Assembly: GCA_003956705.1 (NCBI GenBank)
Contig: QZCP01000301.1
Span: forward strand, 1-64,000
Origin: Brevipalpus yothersi
Taxonomy: Eukaryota; Arthropoda; Arachnida; Trombidiformes; Tenuipalpidae
Reading direction: 5' to 3'
Length of the DNA: 64,000 nucleotides
Shown: piece by piece, positions 10,557 to 21,845 of the stretch
How the letters are laid out: each line of letters opens with the position of its first letter
How positions within the stretch are numbered: position 1 is the first letter of the stretch
Notes under the pieces: model-generated
Databases searched by the model: none
What the model saw: the letters and a program-made list of their open reading frames with translations, nothing else
Told to the model about the DNA's origin: nothing
Made by a program: the position numbers and the translations under genes

Positions 10557-11207
10557 GAAAGCCCAAAGTATGGACCCAGTAGAGAGGAGGAGAAAAAAAT
10601 AGGTAAACTTTCACAGGTAAACTAAATTTGATGATTAGTGAACAGAAAAGCTCAAATCTTGTTGAATATAACGATTCTAACAAACAGGATGAAGAGAAAG
10701 TGAAGGATTTTTGCGAGAAACTGGACTCTGTCATAAGGCATGCAGATGAGATGATGGAAGTTATTGAGGTGAATTTCGAATTGATTCATTCTGGTATATA
10801 TATCCTTAACCTATTCTGTGTTTCTCTTCAGGCGAACCCACTTATCAAAAAGGATGGATTTGATTTTGAGAAGAATAGGATGATGATCCATGGTTGCTCC
10901 GAATTAGCCAAGGGTCACAAGGAGATAATTCAAGTAAGTTTTTATTGCCCTGTTGAAATAAATTCATGGTCTATCAACTTATCATCTCTTTATTTGAATG
11001 AATTCTATTCAGCACATGGTAAATCCGAAAGAGCCATTTGTGTCCAAAACCTTGTTAGGGAAAGTGTTATATGATTTTGCCTCAAAAAACCCAACGAAAG
11101 AGCTCAGCCTTCAACAATCCACTTCTTCATTCGAAAGATACTGTCGTGCTATGATCAAAGACCTGGATGATTTATTTGCTCGTATGAAAGTCGTGTCCAA
11201 ATTCTAA
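10557..11207 (+). CDS. Unrecognised gene G1, four internal/3' exons
   Basis: Exons 10557-10616, 10688-10768, 10832-10933 and 11013-11207 are joined by GT-AG introns of 71, 63 and 79 bp, all at phase 0. They encode 145 residues ending in ARMKVVSKF. The second exon is charged and helix-like (EKLDSVIRHADEMMEVIE). A CTAAC branch-point-like string precedes the 10688 acceptor. No in-frame ATG opens the first exon, so the start lies upstream (possibly 9233). I do not recognise the family. The same exons, splice sites and frame are kept in G2 despite many amino-acid changes, which supports a real gene over chance. Confidence 0.55.
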
Positions 11208-11613
11208 AGATCTACATCTCCAGTAAGGATTATCATGAGTGGTTTAAATTCTCTAGACTTTTCTCTGTAAAAATTGATAATGGTACCTCAACCACCCGTT
11301 TTAAACCGAATTTCTGGTTCATATTCTCTGTGAATCATAGCTAAATCATGGATGGTTGATAACTTCTTTCTCATCTTTCTATTAACAATATCGGATTGAA
11401 CTCACTTTCGAAAGCTTACCTCTTCATTAGGAGGTCATATTTATCATTCTATAGCGTAGAAGAGAGGTTATATATTAGAACAATCATTCTCATTCTATTA
11501 TTTCCATAAGAAAGGTGAGACATAATGCTGACAATTGTGAGAGAGGAAAACAAAATTTTCTTGATTATCATTTGATCAACGTTGTCATATTTGTTCACAT
11601 GTAGGCATCTTAC
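11208..11613. other. 3' flank of G1 with the deletion junction
   Basis: Non-coding flank shared with 17641-17968. At 11529-11532 the tetranucleotide TGAC marks the junction where copy 2 has a further 2 kb. Confidence 0.6.
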
Positions 11614-11628
11614 CTTTCTACAAGACAT
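11614..11628 (-). pseudogene. Orphan first exon of a lost type-A array gene
   Basis: The minus strand reads ATG plus four codons (MSCRK) followed by a GTAAG donor, identical in layout to exon 1 of A1 at 20090-20104. Exons 2-4 were removed by the neighbouring deletion, so the remaining promoter and exon have no gene to drive. The upstream flank matches that of A1. Confidence 0.75.
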
Positions 11629-13440
11629 TTGAAACAATTCCAGTGACAGTAAGAAAAAATAGAAAAACTCTGAAAAAGAAAAACGGTGTCCACAAACAGA
11701 AAATAAGATCATTGATAAGATTTAGACGCTAAATCTCCTAGAAAGCTTTCACAATTTGATACAATCACATGACACATATCACGTTAATCAGGATTAAGAG
11801 TTGGAAATAGGGGATTATTTCCCAATTGATTTCATTTACTATCGGTAGACTAGGACTTTAATCATCCTATTAAATAGTGTTCAAATGAATGAAGCATGGT
11901 TATGTAAGCTGAACGATGTTCGTTGGAAGGCATGAGCAATGAAGAAGTTTTAGAAATTTTTTTGATAATTTGAGTCCACGATTGATGATGTTTTTTGCTC
12001 ATTTTCTAACTGTTATTTCCGAATGATTGTTATGATAGTCATTCCTAGTGCTATATGGATCAGTTTTTGTCAAATCTGGTGAGAAAAAATTTTGAACCAA
12101 AAATTTTCATGGACATATGATAATAGCAGTAGATTTTTCCTCTGGATCAATAAAGATTCTGTAACGAATGATAATTTTTCCTTGAGTTGAATGAATATAA
12201 ATGTGATATCAGCCCAATGAAGAGGTATAGATCAATAGAAAATCAATATGAATTAATTAATAGACTACAAGGGATGTGTGAGGAGTGTTTCTCAGTTTTT
12301 CAGGAGAGAAAGCGGTGAGAATGGGTAAAGCAGCAAAATTCATGATTGAACTCATAGGAAGACTGGTTCAGGATTAGAGCAAACGTTTTGTTTTATTCTC
12401 TAGTTCATCGGATACAAATTATGTATGCGATGAATGAATTTTCTCTGTATAATTTGAAGTGACACATGATGAGATTGAGATTAGTTGAGGAAGAGAGACT
12501 ATCTCTCTCTCTCTTTCTGACCCTCTGAGAACAGATGTTAAATGATGTAGAGGCTTTAATAACTGATAACTTTCGAAGTCATGATGGGTCTATCCTCATC
12601 TGATAGATTAAATCAGGTAACCTCAAAGTATGTCTCAGCGTGGAATAAACCACTATACAGTGAATGTAGCTCTCAAAAAATGAGAGAAAGCTAATTTTTC
12701 CAATCATTTTTGTTTATTACTTTTTTCCCTATAAATCCCTCTTGTGGAATCTTTTCAATATCAGTTCTCTAGTTGAAACTCAACACCATGGTGCCATTGG
12801 GTGACCTCACCTTTGCTTGCATAGGTTAAATTTTTTCACTGGGCATCAGTTTGAATCCTCAAAATTGTGAACATGAAAGAGAATATGTCTCACAGCATGT
12901 TAGAAAAAACTTGAACCTTTGGTGAATTTTTTTGTAGCACACGAGCTGTTGAGCCTGAACTTGAATCCATCTTAAAAACAGCCAGTAAATAATATTTCAA
13001 TCTTGACTGCCTGCTTGCAAAAAATATCCAAATTGAAGCTAGATGTAAGGCAAAAAGTCCTATTTTGAACCTCCTGTAACACTTGATTAATCAATTCAGA
13101 GGAACTGATTCTTACATGAGTCGAGAACGGGGCTCGCCGAATTAGTATGATTGAAGCTTTTTTCCAACCTGAAGGAGATTTTTAGGAATTTCATCAACCA
13201 TTCACTCTTCAATATCTGAAATACATCCTGTCATGAGGCAGAAAGGCCTTGCATATTCCTCATGCAATAATGCTAATGAATCCCTTAGAAACAGTGAGGA
13301 ATGTAATCAAGGTTAATGCTCACGTGAGCCGCATTTTTAATTACCTTAAGATCATTAGTGGCTTATACAATGTTATTAATAGCCTCAGGGAATCCCAAAA
13401 TTTCCCTTAAGAAAATGATGGGGAATTCCCATAGAAGCTT
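11629..13440. other. Intergenic; duplicated to about 12683, then unique
   Basis: The first part is the upstream flank of the lost A gene, including a short CT tract near 12500. From 12684 to 13440 I see no coding frame or recognisable repeat. Confidence 0.5.
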
Positions 13441-13745
13441 CTATAAGCTTCTTAATAAGTATATAAAGGGAGCAAATTTAGTTAATCAGATCACTTGGAT
13501 TTTTGCTTCGACCCTGCTAAGGTGAGCATCTGCCGCAGGCTGGCCAGTGATGGCTAGCTTACGGCAGCCAAGTCTCTATCTCTTTCTTTCTCTTTCTTTC
13601 GTTCCCTTAGAGTCATTGTTAGACGTTAGGCTCTCTATTATGTTAGAACTCTTTTAAACTTTTGTTCTACTTATTATATTCGATATTGCCTTGCCATCAA
13701 TAAACTCTATTATTAAGCATTCAAGTCAGGCCCCAGATACACTTT
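13441..13745 (+). promoter_or_regulatory. LTR-like promoter and polyadenylation segment (possible solo LTR)
   Basis: A TATA box (ATATAAAGG at 13461-13469) is followed 230 bp later by AATAAA at 13699-13704. Close spacing of promoter and poly(A) signal is typical of the R region of an LTR. Between them lie a strong hairpin and a pyrimidine-rich tract. I could not find convincing TG...CA ends, a primer-binding site or a target-site duplication, so it could also be a promoter and first untranslated exon for the downstream COQ3 gene. Confidence 0.35.
13530..13567 (+). other. Strong RNA-type hairpin with GUGA tetraloop
   Basis: Two 17-base arms (starting CTGCCG, ending CGGCAG) pair with one mismatch and two G-T wobbles around a four-base GTGA loop, a GNRA-type tetraloop in RNA. 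It lies about 60-70 bases after the TATA box at 13461, so it would sit near the 5' end of a transcript. Confidence 0.6.
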
Positions 13746-14563
13746 GACTTTGATTAGAACTTTTCCTTTACAGCGCGATAGAACCACGTTGAACCCTCCC
13801 ATTAGAACTTCCGTTAGATCAAACAGAATAGTTCGATATCTTAGAATTATAGCTAATCAGAAAGGTGTGGATATTATGTGGTTATTCTTTCTAAGTCTGA
13901 AAGAAACCACCACATACCACCACAATTCCCCCACATTCCCCCACCGATTAGATTGACAAGTTTCAGTACCTTAGAGGATAGTTAGGACTTCATAAGACAG
14001 AAATATTAACGAGACAGGACAGCTAATTTATTTTGTCTTTCTTTTGTCATTCCCGTGTCTCGTTACAATCCGTTATCATTTTGCCTCTCTTCCTCCCCAA
14101 CTCAAGTGAAAATCACAATCTTTTGTGCCTGGTGAAGAAAATAATTTCCCTCATTACTTCCTACTAGCTCAGAGATTGAATGTCTAGCCATCAGGCTTCG
14201 AAAGGAAATTAATTGCACTCCTAACGAATGAAGAATGATATTCATCCGATGTCTCATGTCGAGTATGATCTTGGAAGACTTTGAGTAAACACCTCTTCCA
14301 TCTTCCCTCGAGTTAGAAAGTAGGCACACAGACGAACATCTAAGTTTTCCTCTAGAAGTTTGCTCTGCACATATAAATCGATCTTCCTACCTTGGTCTGT
14401 ATAATTTGACCAAGTTACTGTCCAATACAAAACTCTGAGCACTTTTTGCTAACGAAGTTCGCTTTCCCTCTCTCTTCACTTTTTATCTTTCTGGAACTAA
14501 CATACATCAATTATATTACCTACTAGTGGATTTCAAAGCAAATTTTTCAGTGATTATTGGTAT
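13746..14563. other. Region upstream of COQ3, no clear gene
   Basis: Contains only short frames. A polypyrimidine tract and AG at about 14549-14550 form a plausible 3' splice site just before the COQ3 frame, so part of this region could be an intron or 5' UTR. Confidence 0.4.
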
Positions 14564-15358
14564 ATGAGCCAAAACTTTTTTCGAGAGAGTGCTACAGAAC
14601 TTCAATCCGTTGACAGCAACATGGAAGCTTCAAATTCCACAGGAACTCAATCATCAAATATATTCGATGGTCGAAAATTCGATTGGTGGGAAGATAAGGT
14701 AGGATCCATGTATGGCCTGTACATTATGAACGAGCTTCGTGTACCTCTTGTGCAAGACACGCTTCTGGGTAATAAGGAGCCGGAAGATGAGGATAAACCT
14801 CTCGATGGTTTCAATATCATAGATGTTGGCTGTGGAGGTGGACTATTGTGTGAACCTATTGCAAAGCTCGGAGCTGAAGTGATTGGAATCGACATATCCA
14901 AGGAAAGTATCGAAGCAGCCGAGGAACACATGAATGAGTCTTCTCCTCATCTCAAAAAGAATCTCAGGTATATGAATATTTCAGTTGAAGAACTAATCAG
15001 GCAACAGGAAACGCTTAAGTTCGACGCTGTTGTGGCTTCCGAGGTAGTCGAGCACGTTGATAATGTAGAGAAATTTATCATGAACTGTATGAAATTGGTT
15101 AAGCCAGGTGGATATTTCATCATCACAACAATCAACAGAACATTGGTGGCCTATACTTCCCACATTGTGATTGGTGAAAAAATTTTGGGCCTTCTTCCTC
15201 AAGGGACACACCAGTACAATATGCTGGTCAAACCAGAAGAATTAGAATTGATACTCAAAAAAGGTAAGCAAGCTTACAATCCATTGACACATAAGTGGAG
15301 TTGGATTGGCACAACAGTTGGAAACTATTGTCTGGTGGCTCATCACGCAAGAAATTAA
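14564..15358 (+). CDS. COQ3: Ubiquinone biosynthesis O-methyltransferase, COQ3-like
   Basis: A 264-residue class I SAM methyltransferase. COQ3 performs both O-methylations of coenzyme Q synthesis at the mitochondrial inner membrane. Visible motifs are NELRVPLVQD (residues 56-65, typical of COQ3), SAM motif I DVGCGGG (87-93), acidic loop GIDIS (108-112), ASEVVEHVDN (158-167), LVKPGGYFIITTINRT (178-193) and the family C-terminus with NPLTHKWSW. No mitochondrial targeting peptide is visible. The frame is also open upstream to a possible splice acceptor at 14550, so a leader exon may be missing. Between LKKG and the NPLT motif about ten residues usual in the family are absent. It is single-exon as seen and lies between the two duplication copies. 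Confidence 0.85.
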   Translation: MSQNFFRESATELQSVDSNMEASNSTGTQSSNIFDGRKFDWWEDKVGSMYGLYIMNELRVPLVQDTLLGNKEPEDEDKPLDGFNIIDVGCGGGLLCEPIAKLGAEVIGIDISKESIEAAEEHMNESSPHLKKNLRYMNISVEELIRQQETLKFDAVVASEVVEHVDNVEKFIMNCMKLVKPGGYFIITTINRTLVAYTSHIVIGEKILGLLPQGTHQYNMLVKPEELELILKKGKQAYNPLTHKWSWIGTTVGNYCLVAHHARN

Positions 15359-15615
15359 AACTCAGATATGGTTAAACGGATCTGATCAGCAGAATTATGA
15401 AGTATACATGCGAGCATGATATACATAAGTTTGTCTCATTTTTGATCACTTGACAATATTTCAGGATGAATATGGCAACTTTATGCGTAGTTATCTGTCT
15501 CTATGATCAAACTTTTCTTTTTGGTGCATTGCTGGACTGTGTCCCTCATTCTTCTTACTTTTCAAAAGCTTGTCAGTTGTTTCACTACATCTATTTAAAG
15601 ATAATTGCCGTAATT

Positions 15616-17968
15616 ACTTATGTTGATACCTTGTATCATTTAATTAGGGTCATTAAATGTAATTTGAAAATCAGGATGAAAAATTTTCTTCAGAGCCGAG
15701 CAGAGTTTCAGTTTTTATACTAGAGACATATCAACAAGAAAAACCTGATGATCCAATCAATTTTTCATTCACTGGAAAAAATAACAGGTCTTCACAAAAA
15801 TAAACATGATTGAGAAAACCCTTCGAGGTGTATATTATGAGAGAATGAGATCATGAGTAGTTGATACATGTATCAAAAAATTGTCACAATCAATGAACGA
15901 TACTAAATAATTATATTTCAAGTCCGATGAATAATCAAGAAAATTTTCTTTGCTAGAGAAGTTTTTGCTGGAGCTTCATTAAAATTTCAATTATAGATAT
16001 AATTATAGATAGCTGTGACTCGCTTTAACTGGAAGTTTGGGTCAGAAAATGAGCTTTATTGATGAGAAAATGAGAGGAAAATCACGACGATGATGGAAAG
16101 TGATTGGAGTGAAAACTCTCAAATCCTCGTTCAAATTCACACATTTTCAACTGGAAAAAGAAGATCTCATGAGTGAAAAAGATTAGTTGACTTTGCCAAA
16201 CTTAGAAAGAACTGTGATTGCTACTTGAAATTTCCATTCGATTAGTGATCCAAAATTTTGTCTTATTTTGCTCAGATGAGTTAATTGTAGCTATTCCAGT
16301 CTGGATCATTTTTCCTCTGATTTGGATGATGATACCAGGTGAGCTTTCATCTAGAATTTTTCTCTCTCACTGTGTAAGAATTTCAAAAGTAAATCCATGC
16401 TTCATTTTTTCACATTGACAGTATCATCTCAAATGAATGATTCAGATTTAATCGAAATTAGAGGGATTGATTTGATTATGTAGACTTCAAGTACTCGATA
16501 TCCATACTGATATCACCAAAGAGTAGCTCATTCCGATTACAATGTAATTCCAATTGATCGTTACGATCAACTTTTCACTCTTGCTGCTTCTCCATGAAAG
16601 AAACGTTGTTTTTCTTTGAATTTGTTTTGCTATTTTGATCATCTCCAGAGCGAATATCTTCCAAATTTGCGATTATTTCTGGAAATATTCGTTTCCACCC
16701 TCAAAATTAATCTGAGCTTCATCTTTCTAATCACTCGTAATCGTGATTTTTTGGTGATTGAATTTGCCTATCTCAAGACATGTCTGAAGTGAGTAAATGT
16801 TATGTTCCATACATTCCGTCTTTTGTAGGCGCAAACCAACCCATAATCTGTTAAATTTGGAAGCAAAATCATTCAAATTGCTTTCTTTATTTATCTCACC
16901 CAGAAAAGCCCAAAGCATGGACTCAGTGGAAATGGACCTGATAGCTTGATATCTGATCATGATTTCCAGCATGATCAGGATATAGAGGAGGAGAAAAAAT
17001 TAGGTAAACTTTCACAGGTAAATTGAATTTGATGATTAGTGAACAACAAAGCTCAATTCTTGTTAAATGTAACGATTCTAACGAACAGGATGAAGAAAGA
17101 GTGAAGGATATGTGCGAGAAACTGGACTCTATCATAAGGCATGCCGATGAGATAATGGAAGTTATTGAGGTTAATTTTGAATTGATTTATTCTGCTATTT
17201 AGTATACGATCGATGTACCTGTATATACTGTATATCCTCAACCTATTCTGTGTTTCCCTTCAGGCGAACCCACTTATCAAAAAGGATGGATTCGATTTTG
17301 AGGTGAATAGGATGATGATCCACGGTTGGTCCGAAGTTGCCAAGAGTGCCAAGGAGATAATTCAAGTAAGTTTTTATTGGGCCTGTCGAAATAAATTCAT
17401 GAGCTATCAACCTATCATCTTTTTATTTGAATGGATCCTATTCAGCACCTGGAAAATCCGAAAGGGCCATTTGTGTCCAAAACCTTGTTAGGGAAAGTGA
17501 TATATGATTCTGCCTCAAAATCCTCAACGAAAGAGCCCAGCGTCGAACATTCCAATTTATCGTTCGAAGATTTCTATCGTAATGCAATCGAAACCCTGGA
17601 TGATTTATTTGCTCGAATGAAAGTTGTGTCCAAATTCTAAAGATCTACATCTCGAGTAAGGATCATCATGAGTGGTTGAAATTCTCTAAACCTTTCTCTG
17701 TAAAAATTGATAATGGTATCCCAACTACCCGTTTGAAACCGAATTTCTGGTTCATCTTCTCTGTGATCCATAGCTAAATCATGGATGGTTGACAACTTCT
17801 TTCTCCCCATCTTTCTATTACCGATATCCGATTAAACTCACTTTCGAAAGCTTCTCTCTTCATTAGGAGGTCATATTTATCATTCTACAGCGTAGAAGAG
17901 AGGTTATAAATTAGAACAATCATTCCCATCTGATTATTCCCATCAGAAAGGTGAGACATAATGCTGAC
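15616..17968. repeat. Segmental duplication, copy 2, left part
   Basis: Matches 9282-11532. The match begins 258 bp after the COQ3 stop codon and continues past G2 to the TGAC at 17965-17968, where the extra 2,040 bp specific to this copy begin. Confidence 0.85.
16904..17640 (+). CDS. Unrecognised gene G2, duplicate of G1
   Basis: Exons 16904-17017, 17089-17169, 17264-17365 and 17446-17640, again all phase 0. The last three have exactly the lengths seen in G1 (81, 102 and 195 bp). The first is 114 bp against 60 bp because it has 18 extra codons (DHDFQHDQD-like) that G1 lacks. The second donor is GTTAAT rather than GTGAAT. The visible protein is 163 residues without a start codon. The candidate G1 first exon lies outside the duplicated segment, so G2 may be 5'-truncated or use a new first exon. 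Function unknown. Confidence 0.5.
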
Positions 17969-18389
17969 TGAGAAAACATAAGCGAAAGTTGTGCATTGAA
18001 CGCACTTTCAAGTCTCTAAGTGTGATATTAATAACACCAACAAATCATTAAAATTGAGGATTGTTTTGGTATGAACTTGATCGAATAAACTCGGAATTGA
18101 TTGTTAGTGTAAGGGAACAACTCGATTAGTCGTAATTGAGAATAAATTATCGTATAAATTTCAGGAGAGGATCAGGTTGAAGAGCAGTATTTTGAACTAT
18201 TAATATCATACCAATTCTCAACCTTCCAAGTATCATCTCAGATTTGAATGTGTCAAGTGGAAACACTTTACCCTTTAATCATTGTCAAAAAAGCAGAATG
18301 GGGCACAAATCTACAGGAATCGACAATTCCTGAAGTGCTTCGAAAATTCTGATGACCAGTGCCTACAAATCAAAACACTGAAATCATGA
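17641..18389. other. Between G2 and array gene A1, no gene
   Basis: G2 and A1 converge here (tail to tail). Up to 17968 the flank is shared with copy 1; beyond that it is unique to this copy. No coding frame is seen. Confidence 0.5.
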
Positions 18390-20104
18390 TTATTTGTATA
18401 TTTTCTCAAGAGCCTTACTCATATTTGCACTAGCTTGTCTCACAGCATCCCATAAAGTCCCAGCGCCAACAAGCCTTTGATCAAAATCTTGCTGGAGAGT
18501 TCGAAGTTGATTTATCATACTGTTTATATGATAATCAAAATCTGATTTCATCAGAGAAACTAGAGCCTCCTGCTGTTGCTGACCATTGATCGCTTGTGTC
18601 ACAGAATTGGATCCACTGATAGGTGGACTTGGATTTGCTTGAGCAACTTTTTTCGCTTTGATTTTAACTTTATCACTTTCCATCTCTTCCCATGATCTTT
18701 TTCCAATTTGAGTGTCTGAAGAATCATCCGAGATCATGAAAATGTCAGGAGAGGAATCTTGATTCTCTTTTTTGAGACAAATTAGCTTTTCCTCGATCGG
18801 AATCTGCTCTTCCTGTTGAGGTGGAGATGAATTGACCTCTCCAATCGGCTCTTTTGCTAATTTTGCGATGAAAGTTTGATCATGTGTTCTGAAAATACGC
18901 TTTTTGTCTGTGAATTGCCATTTATTTCCAAATTCTTGTTTCAAGTTTTCTATGTATTTCTTCACTTCTTCAATTGCTTTCTCCAGATGTTTTTTTCCTT
19001 TATCAGTTTCGATTGAGTTCTTTTGAGCTATACAACTGTCCAAATCGGTTTCTCTGAGATGGTAAATGTTATAGTTTGGAACTTCGAGGCTGAAAACACA
19101 GATTTTCCCCAAAACAATCATGAAAAAATAATCTGGACCATGGAGCTTCACATCGATGAATTCTCACCTGAATGGCTCTTGAGAGCTGAAAAAACTAACC
19201 CAAGCTGAATATTTGGAAGGATTGAAGCCCACCAATTTACCAGGGAAAAGTGCTGGAAGTTTTTCAAGTTTTCCTTTCAAAATCATATCATCAGTGAAAC
19301 CAATACCCTTAGAACGATCGAATAAGATTGGTCTATGAGGCCATGGACAGAGTGAGGCTTTTGTATGGGATCCAAAATACTCGTTGAAGGCGCAATGTGG
19401 ACAAAAATCAAGGTCTTGACAATTGAGTTCAACATCCCTGATGTATTGATCTATTTCTTTCACCCCTTCTTCATCCTTATACTCAATGGTCATGACATGC
19501 TTGATTCGTCGTAAATCATACAACATCTCCTCTGGACATGCATACTGATTGTCAGCTATCTTCTCTTCGATTGTTCCAAAATTGATGATATCGAGCATAT
19601 TCGTCAATCTTCCCACTTTACTAATGTTTCTCATTATTTCAGGAGGTGACTGAAAAAGATAAGGAATTGGAATGAGATCATACAATAATCAATGATCACA
19701 GAAAATACATTATACCTGAATACCAACACCTCTGATCAAAATTTCACCCAAAATTTGATTTAATTTCATTTTACTCATTTCCTCGAATTTCCTCTTCTTA
19801 GCTGTGGTATGTAAGCTACGTGAAGCCTTAATCTTGGTACACTGTCTACATTCCCTTATACTTCTCTGTTGACTTCTACCAGAATATTGTATTTCTTCTT
19901 CATTCTCCTCAGCACAGTGAAGATGAAAGCCCAATTGACATCTCGAACAGAATACCTTGCAACTATCCGCTTTGCAGTACCAACAATAACAATCCTGGGA
20001 CGTTTGACAATTGTGAGAGAGGAAAACAAAATTTTCTTGATTATCATTTGATCAACGTTGTCATATTTGTTCACATGTAGGGATCTTACCTTTCTACAAG
20101 ACAT
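18390..20104 (-). CDS. Array gene A1: ZMYND11-like PHD/bromo/PWWP protein, type A tail
   Basis: Exons in order: 20104-20090, 19994-19716, 19649-19168, 19089-18390; GT-AG at every junction; 491 residues. The PHD finger is CWYC, CSRC, H, C, then CRQC. Exon 3 carries CPEEMLYDLRRIKH (end of the bromodomain fold), a CPHC...CPWPH zinc knuckle and a PWWP-like LPALFPGKLVGF. Exon 4 continues with LEVPNYNIYHL and a variable tail containing FMISDDSSD, a weak SUMO-interaction candidate, then a basic stretch and a terminal amphipathic helix region (INQLRTLQQDF). It is the most diverged type A member. Its counterpart in duplication copy 1 has been deleted. A role as a chromatin-associated reader or adaptor is inferred from fold resemblance only. 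Confidence 0.8.
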
Positions 20105-21216
20105 TGGAAACAATTTCAGTGACAGTAAGAAAAAATAGAAAAACACTGAAGAAAAATTGTGTCCACAAACAAACAAGAAAAAATATGATTACTGATAAGA
20201 TTTAGAAGCTAAATCTCCTAGATAGCTCTCACATTTTGATCCAATCACATAACACATATGATTAATTAGGATGAAGAGTTGGAAAGAGGAGATTGTTTTT
20301 CAAATCATTTACTATCGGTAGAGTAGGACTTTAACCATCCTATTAAACAGTATTCAAATGAATGTAGTAGAAACTTTCTACTAGAAAGCAGGTGGTAACA
20401 AGCGTGGTTGTGTAAGCAGAACGATGTTCGTTGGAAGGCATGAGCAATGAAGAAGTTCCACAAATTCTTTTGATAATTTGAGTCCACGATTCTGATAACC
20501 AGTTAGTTTTTTGCTCATTTTCCAAAATTTTCAATCGTTATTTCTGAATGATTTTTATAATAGTCATTTGTAATGATATGTGGATGGGTTTTTCGTCAAA
20601 TCTGGTGAGAAAAATTTCTGAACCAAATTTTCCGTGGACATATGTTTGATAACAGGAATAAATGTTTCCTCTGGATAAAGAAAAATTCTGTAACGAATGA
20701 TAATTATTCCTTGAGGTGAATGAATATAAATGTGATATCAGCCCAATGAAGAGGTATAGATCAATAGAAAATCAATATGAATTAATTAATAGACTACAAG
20801 GGATGTGTGAGGAGTGTTTCTCAGTTTTTCAGGAGAGAAAGCGGTGAGAATGGGTAAAGCAGCAAAATTCATGATTGAACTCATAGGAAGACTGGTTCAG
20901 GATTAGAGCAAACGTTTTGTTTTATTCTCTAGTTCATCGGATACAAATTATGTATGCGATGAATGAATTTTCTCTGTATAATTTGAAGTGACACATGATG
21001 AGATTGAGATTAGTTGAGGAAGAGAGACTATCTCTCTCTCTCTTTCTGACCCTCTGAGAACAGATGTTAAATGATGTAGAGGCCTCAATAACTGATAACT
21101 TTCGAAGTCATGATGGATCTATCCTCATCTGATAGATGAAATCAGGTGACCTCAAAGTATCTTTTGACGTTATCCGGATAAACCACTATACGGTAAATGT
21201 GGCTCTCAAAAAATGA
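20005..21216. repeat. Segmental duplication, copy 2, right part
   Basis: Matches 11529-12683. It includes exon 1 of A1, its upstream flank and a short CT tract near 21030. The end is recognisable as CTCTCAAAAAATGA in both copies. Confidence 0.8.
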
Positions 21217-21420
21217 ACATATTACATTGTATACCATTTTGTTTGCATATCATTCAAAATCTGGCTGATCAGCCTAACTCTTAAATTGGAGAAACATTTC
21301 CATCAGATCCGTAGACACTATTCGATACCCATTGATAGTATTTTCATGGCCAATTACTGATTCAAGAAGAGTTCGAAAGAAGGTTCTGGAATCAGTGTTT
21401 CGTTGAGAATGTTTCCTGTT

Positions 21421-21600
21421 TCAAGTAACGATGATGGAATGGCGGATAACTTCGTCCTCTATTGAAAATTCAACAGTTTCCTCTATTCCATCTAGAGTCA
21501 GATCAACTAACATATTTCGACCATCAATCTCAACGTGATTCAATAGCTGAGATGAATCTTCAATCGATCCCACTTCATCATCCTGAGTCAATAACTATAG
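21421..21600 (-). pseudogene. Relic of a SIM-bearing exon 4
   Basis: A short open frame holds two motif remnants, LTQDDE and NMLVDLTLDG, of the kind seen in tails of types B-D, and ends in a stop at 21421. No exons 1-3 are attached. A sister relic lies at 39318-39565 in the same position, 3' of another type A gene. The rest of 20105-21845 has no other gene. Confidence 0.5.
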
Positions 21601-21845
21601 GGATTTCCTTTCCATTAACCTAATTGCTCTTAATTAGGTGGAAAACAATCGGCTTTTGCTCTTGGTATTCCATTTCGCCAGCCAGTTACAATTCCTCAAT
21701 GGTATCAGCTCAAAAATAAGTGAAAATCATCTTGCAGTACATTAAGCTTCATTGGAAAAATGAAAAATACCTATGAGGGAATTCGTGATTTCAACAAATG
21801 ATCATCTTCAAGTAAGGCTCATGAATACATTACAGAGAGAATATA

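Larger units (their letters stand above)
9282..12683. repeat. Segmental duplication, copy 1 (with a 2-kb deletion)
   Basis: This segment matches 15616-17968 and then 20005-21216 with high similarity. The two matched stretches join at 11529-11532. The intervening 2,040 bp of copy 2, which hold exons 2-4 of array gene A1, are missing here. The last part (about 12490-12680) also resembles 39000-39145. Confidence 0.85.

Noticed and set aside
10628..11074. A single 148-residue plus-strand frame covering G1 exons 2-3
   Set aside because: It reads through two introns with good GT-AG signals that are conserved in G2. The spliced model gives a frame kept in both copies, whereas this reading is not kept in G2.
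13744..14442. Short frames between the LTR-like segment and COQ3
   Set aside because: All are under 80 codons, without motifs or consistent context.
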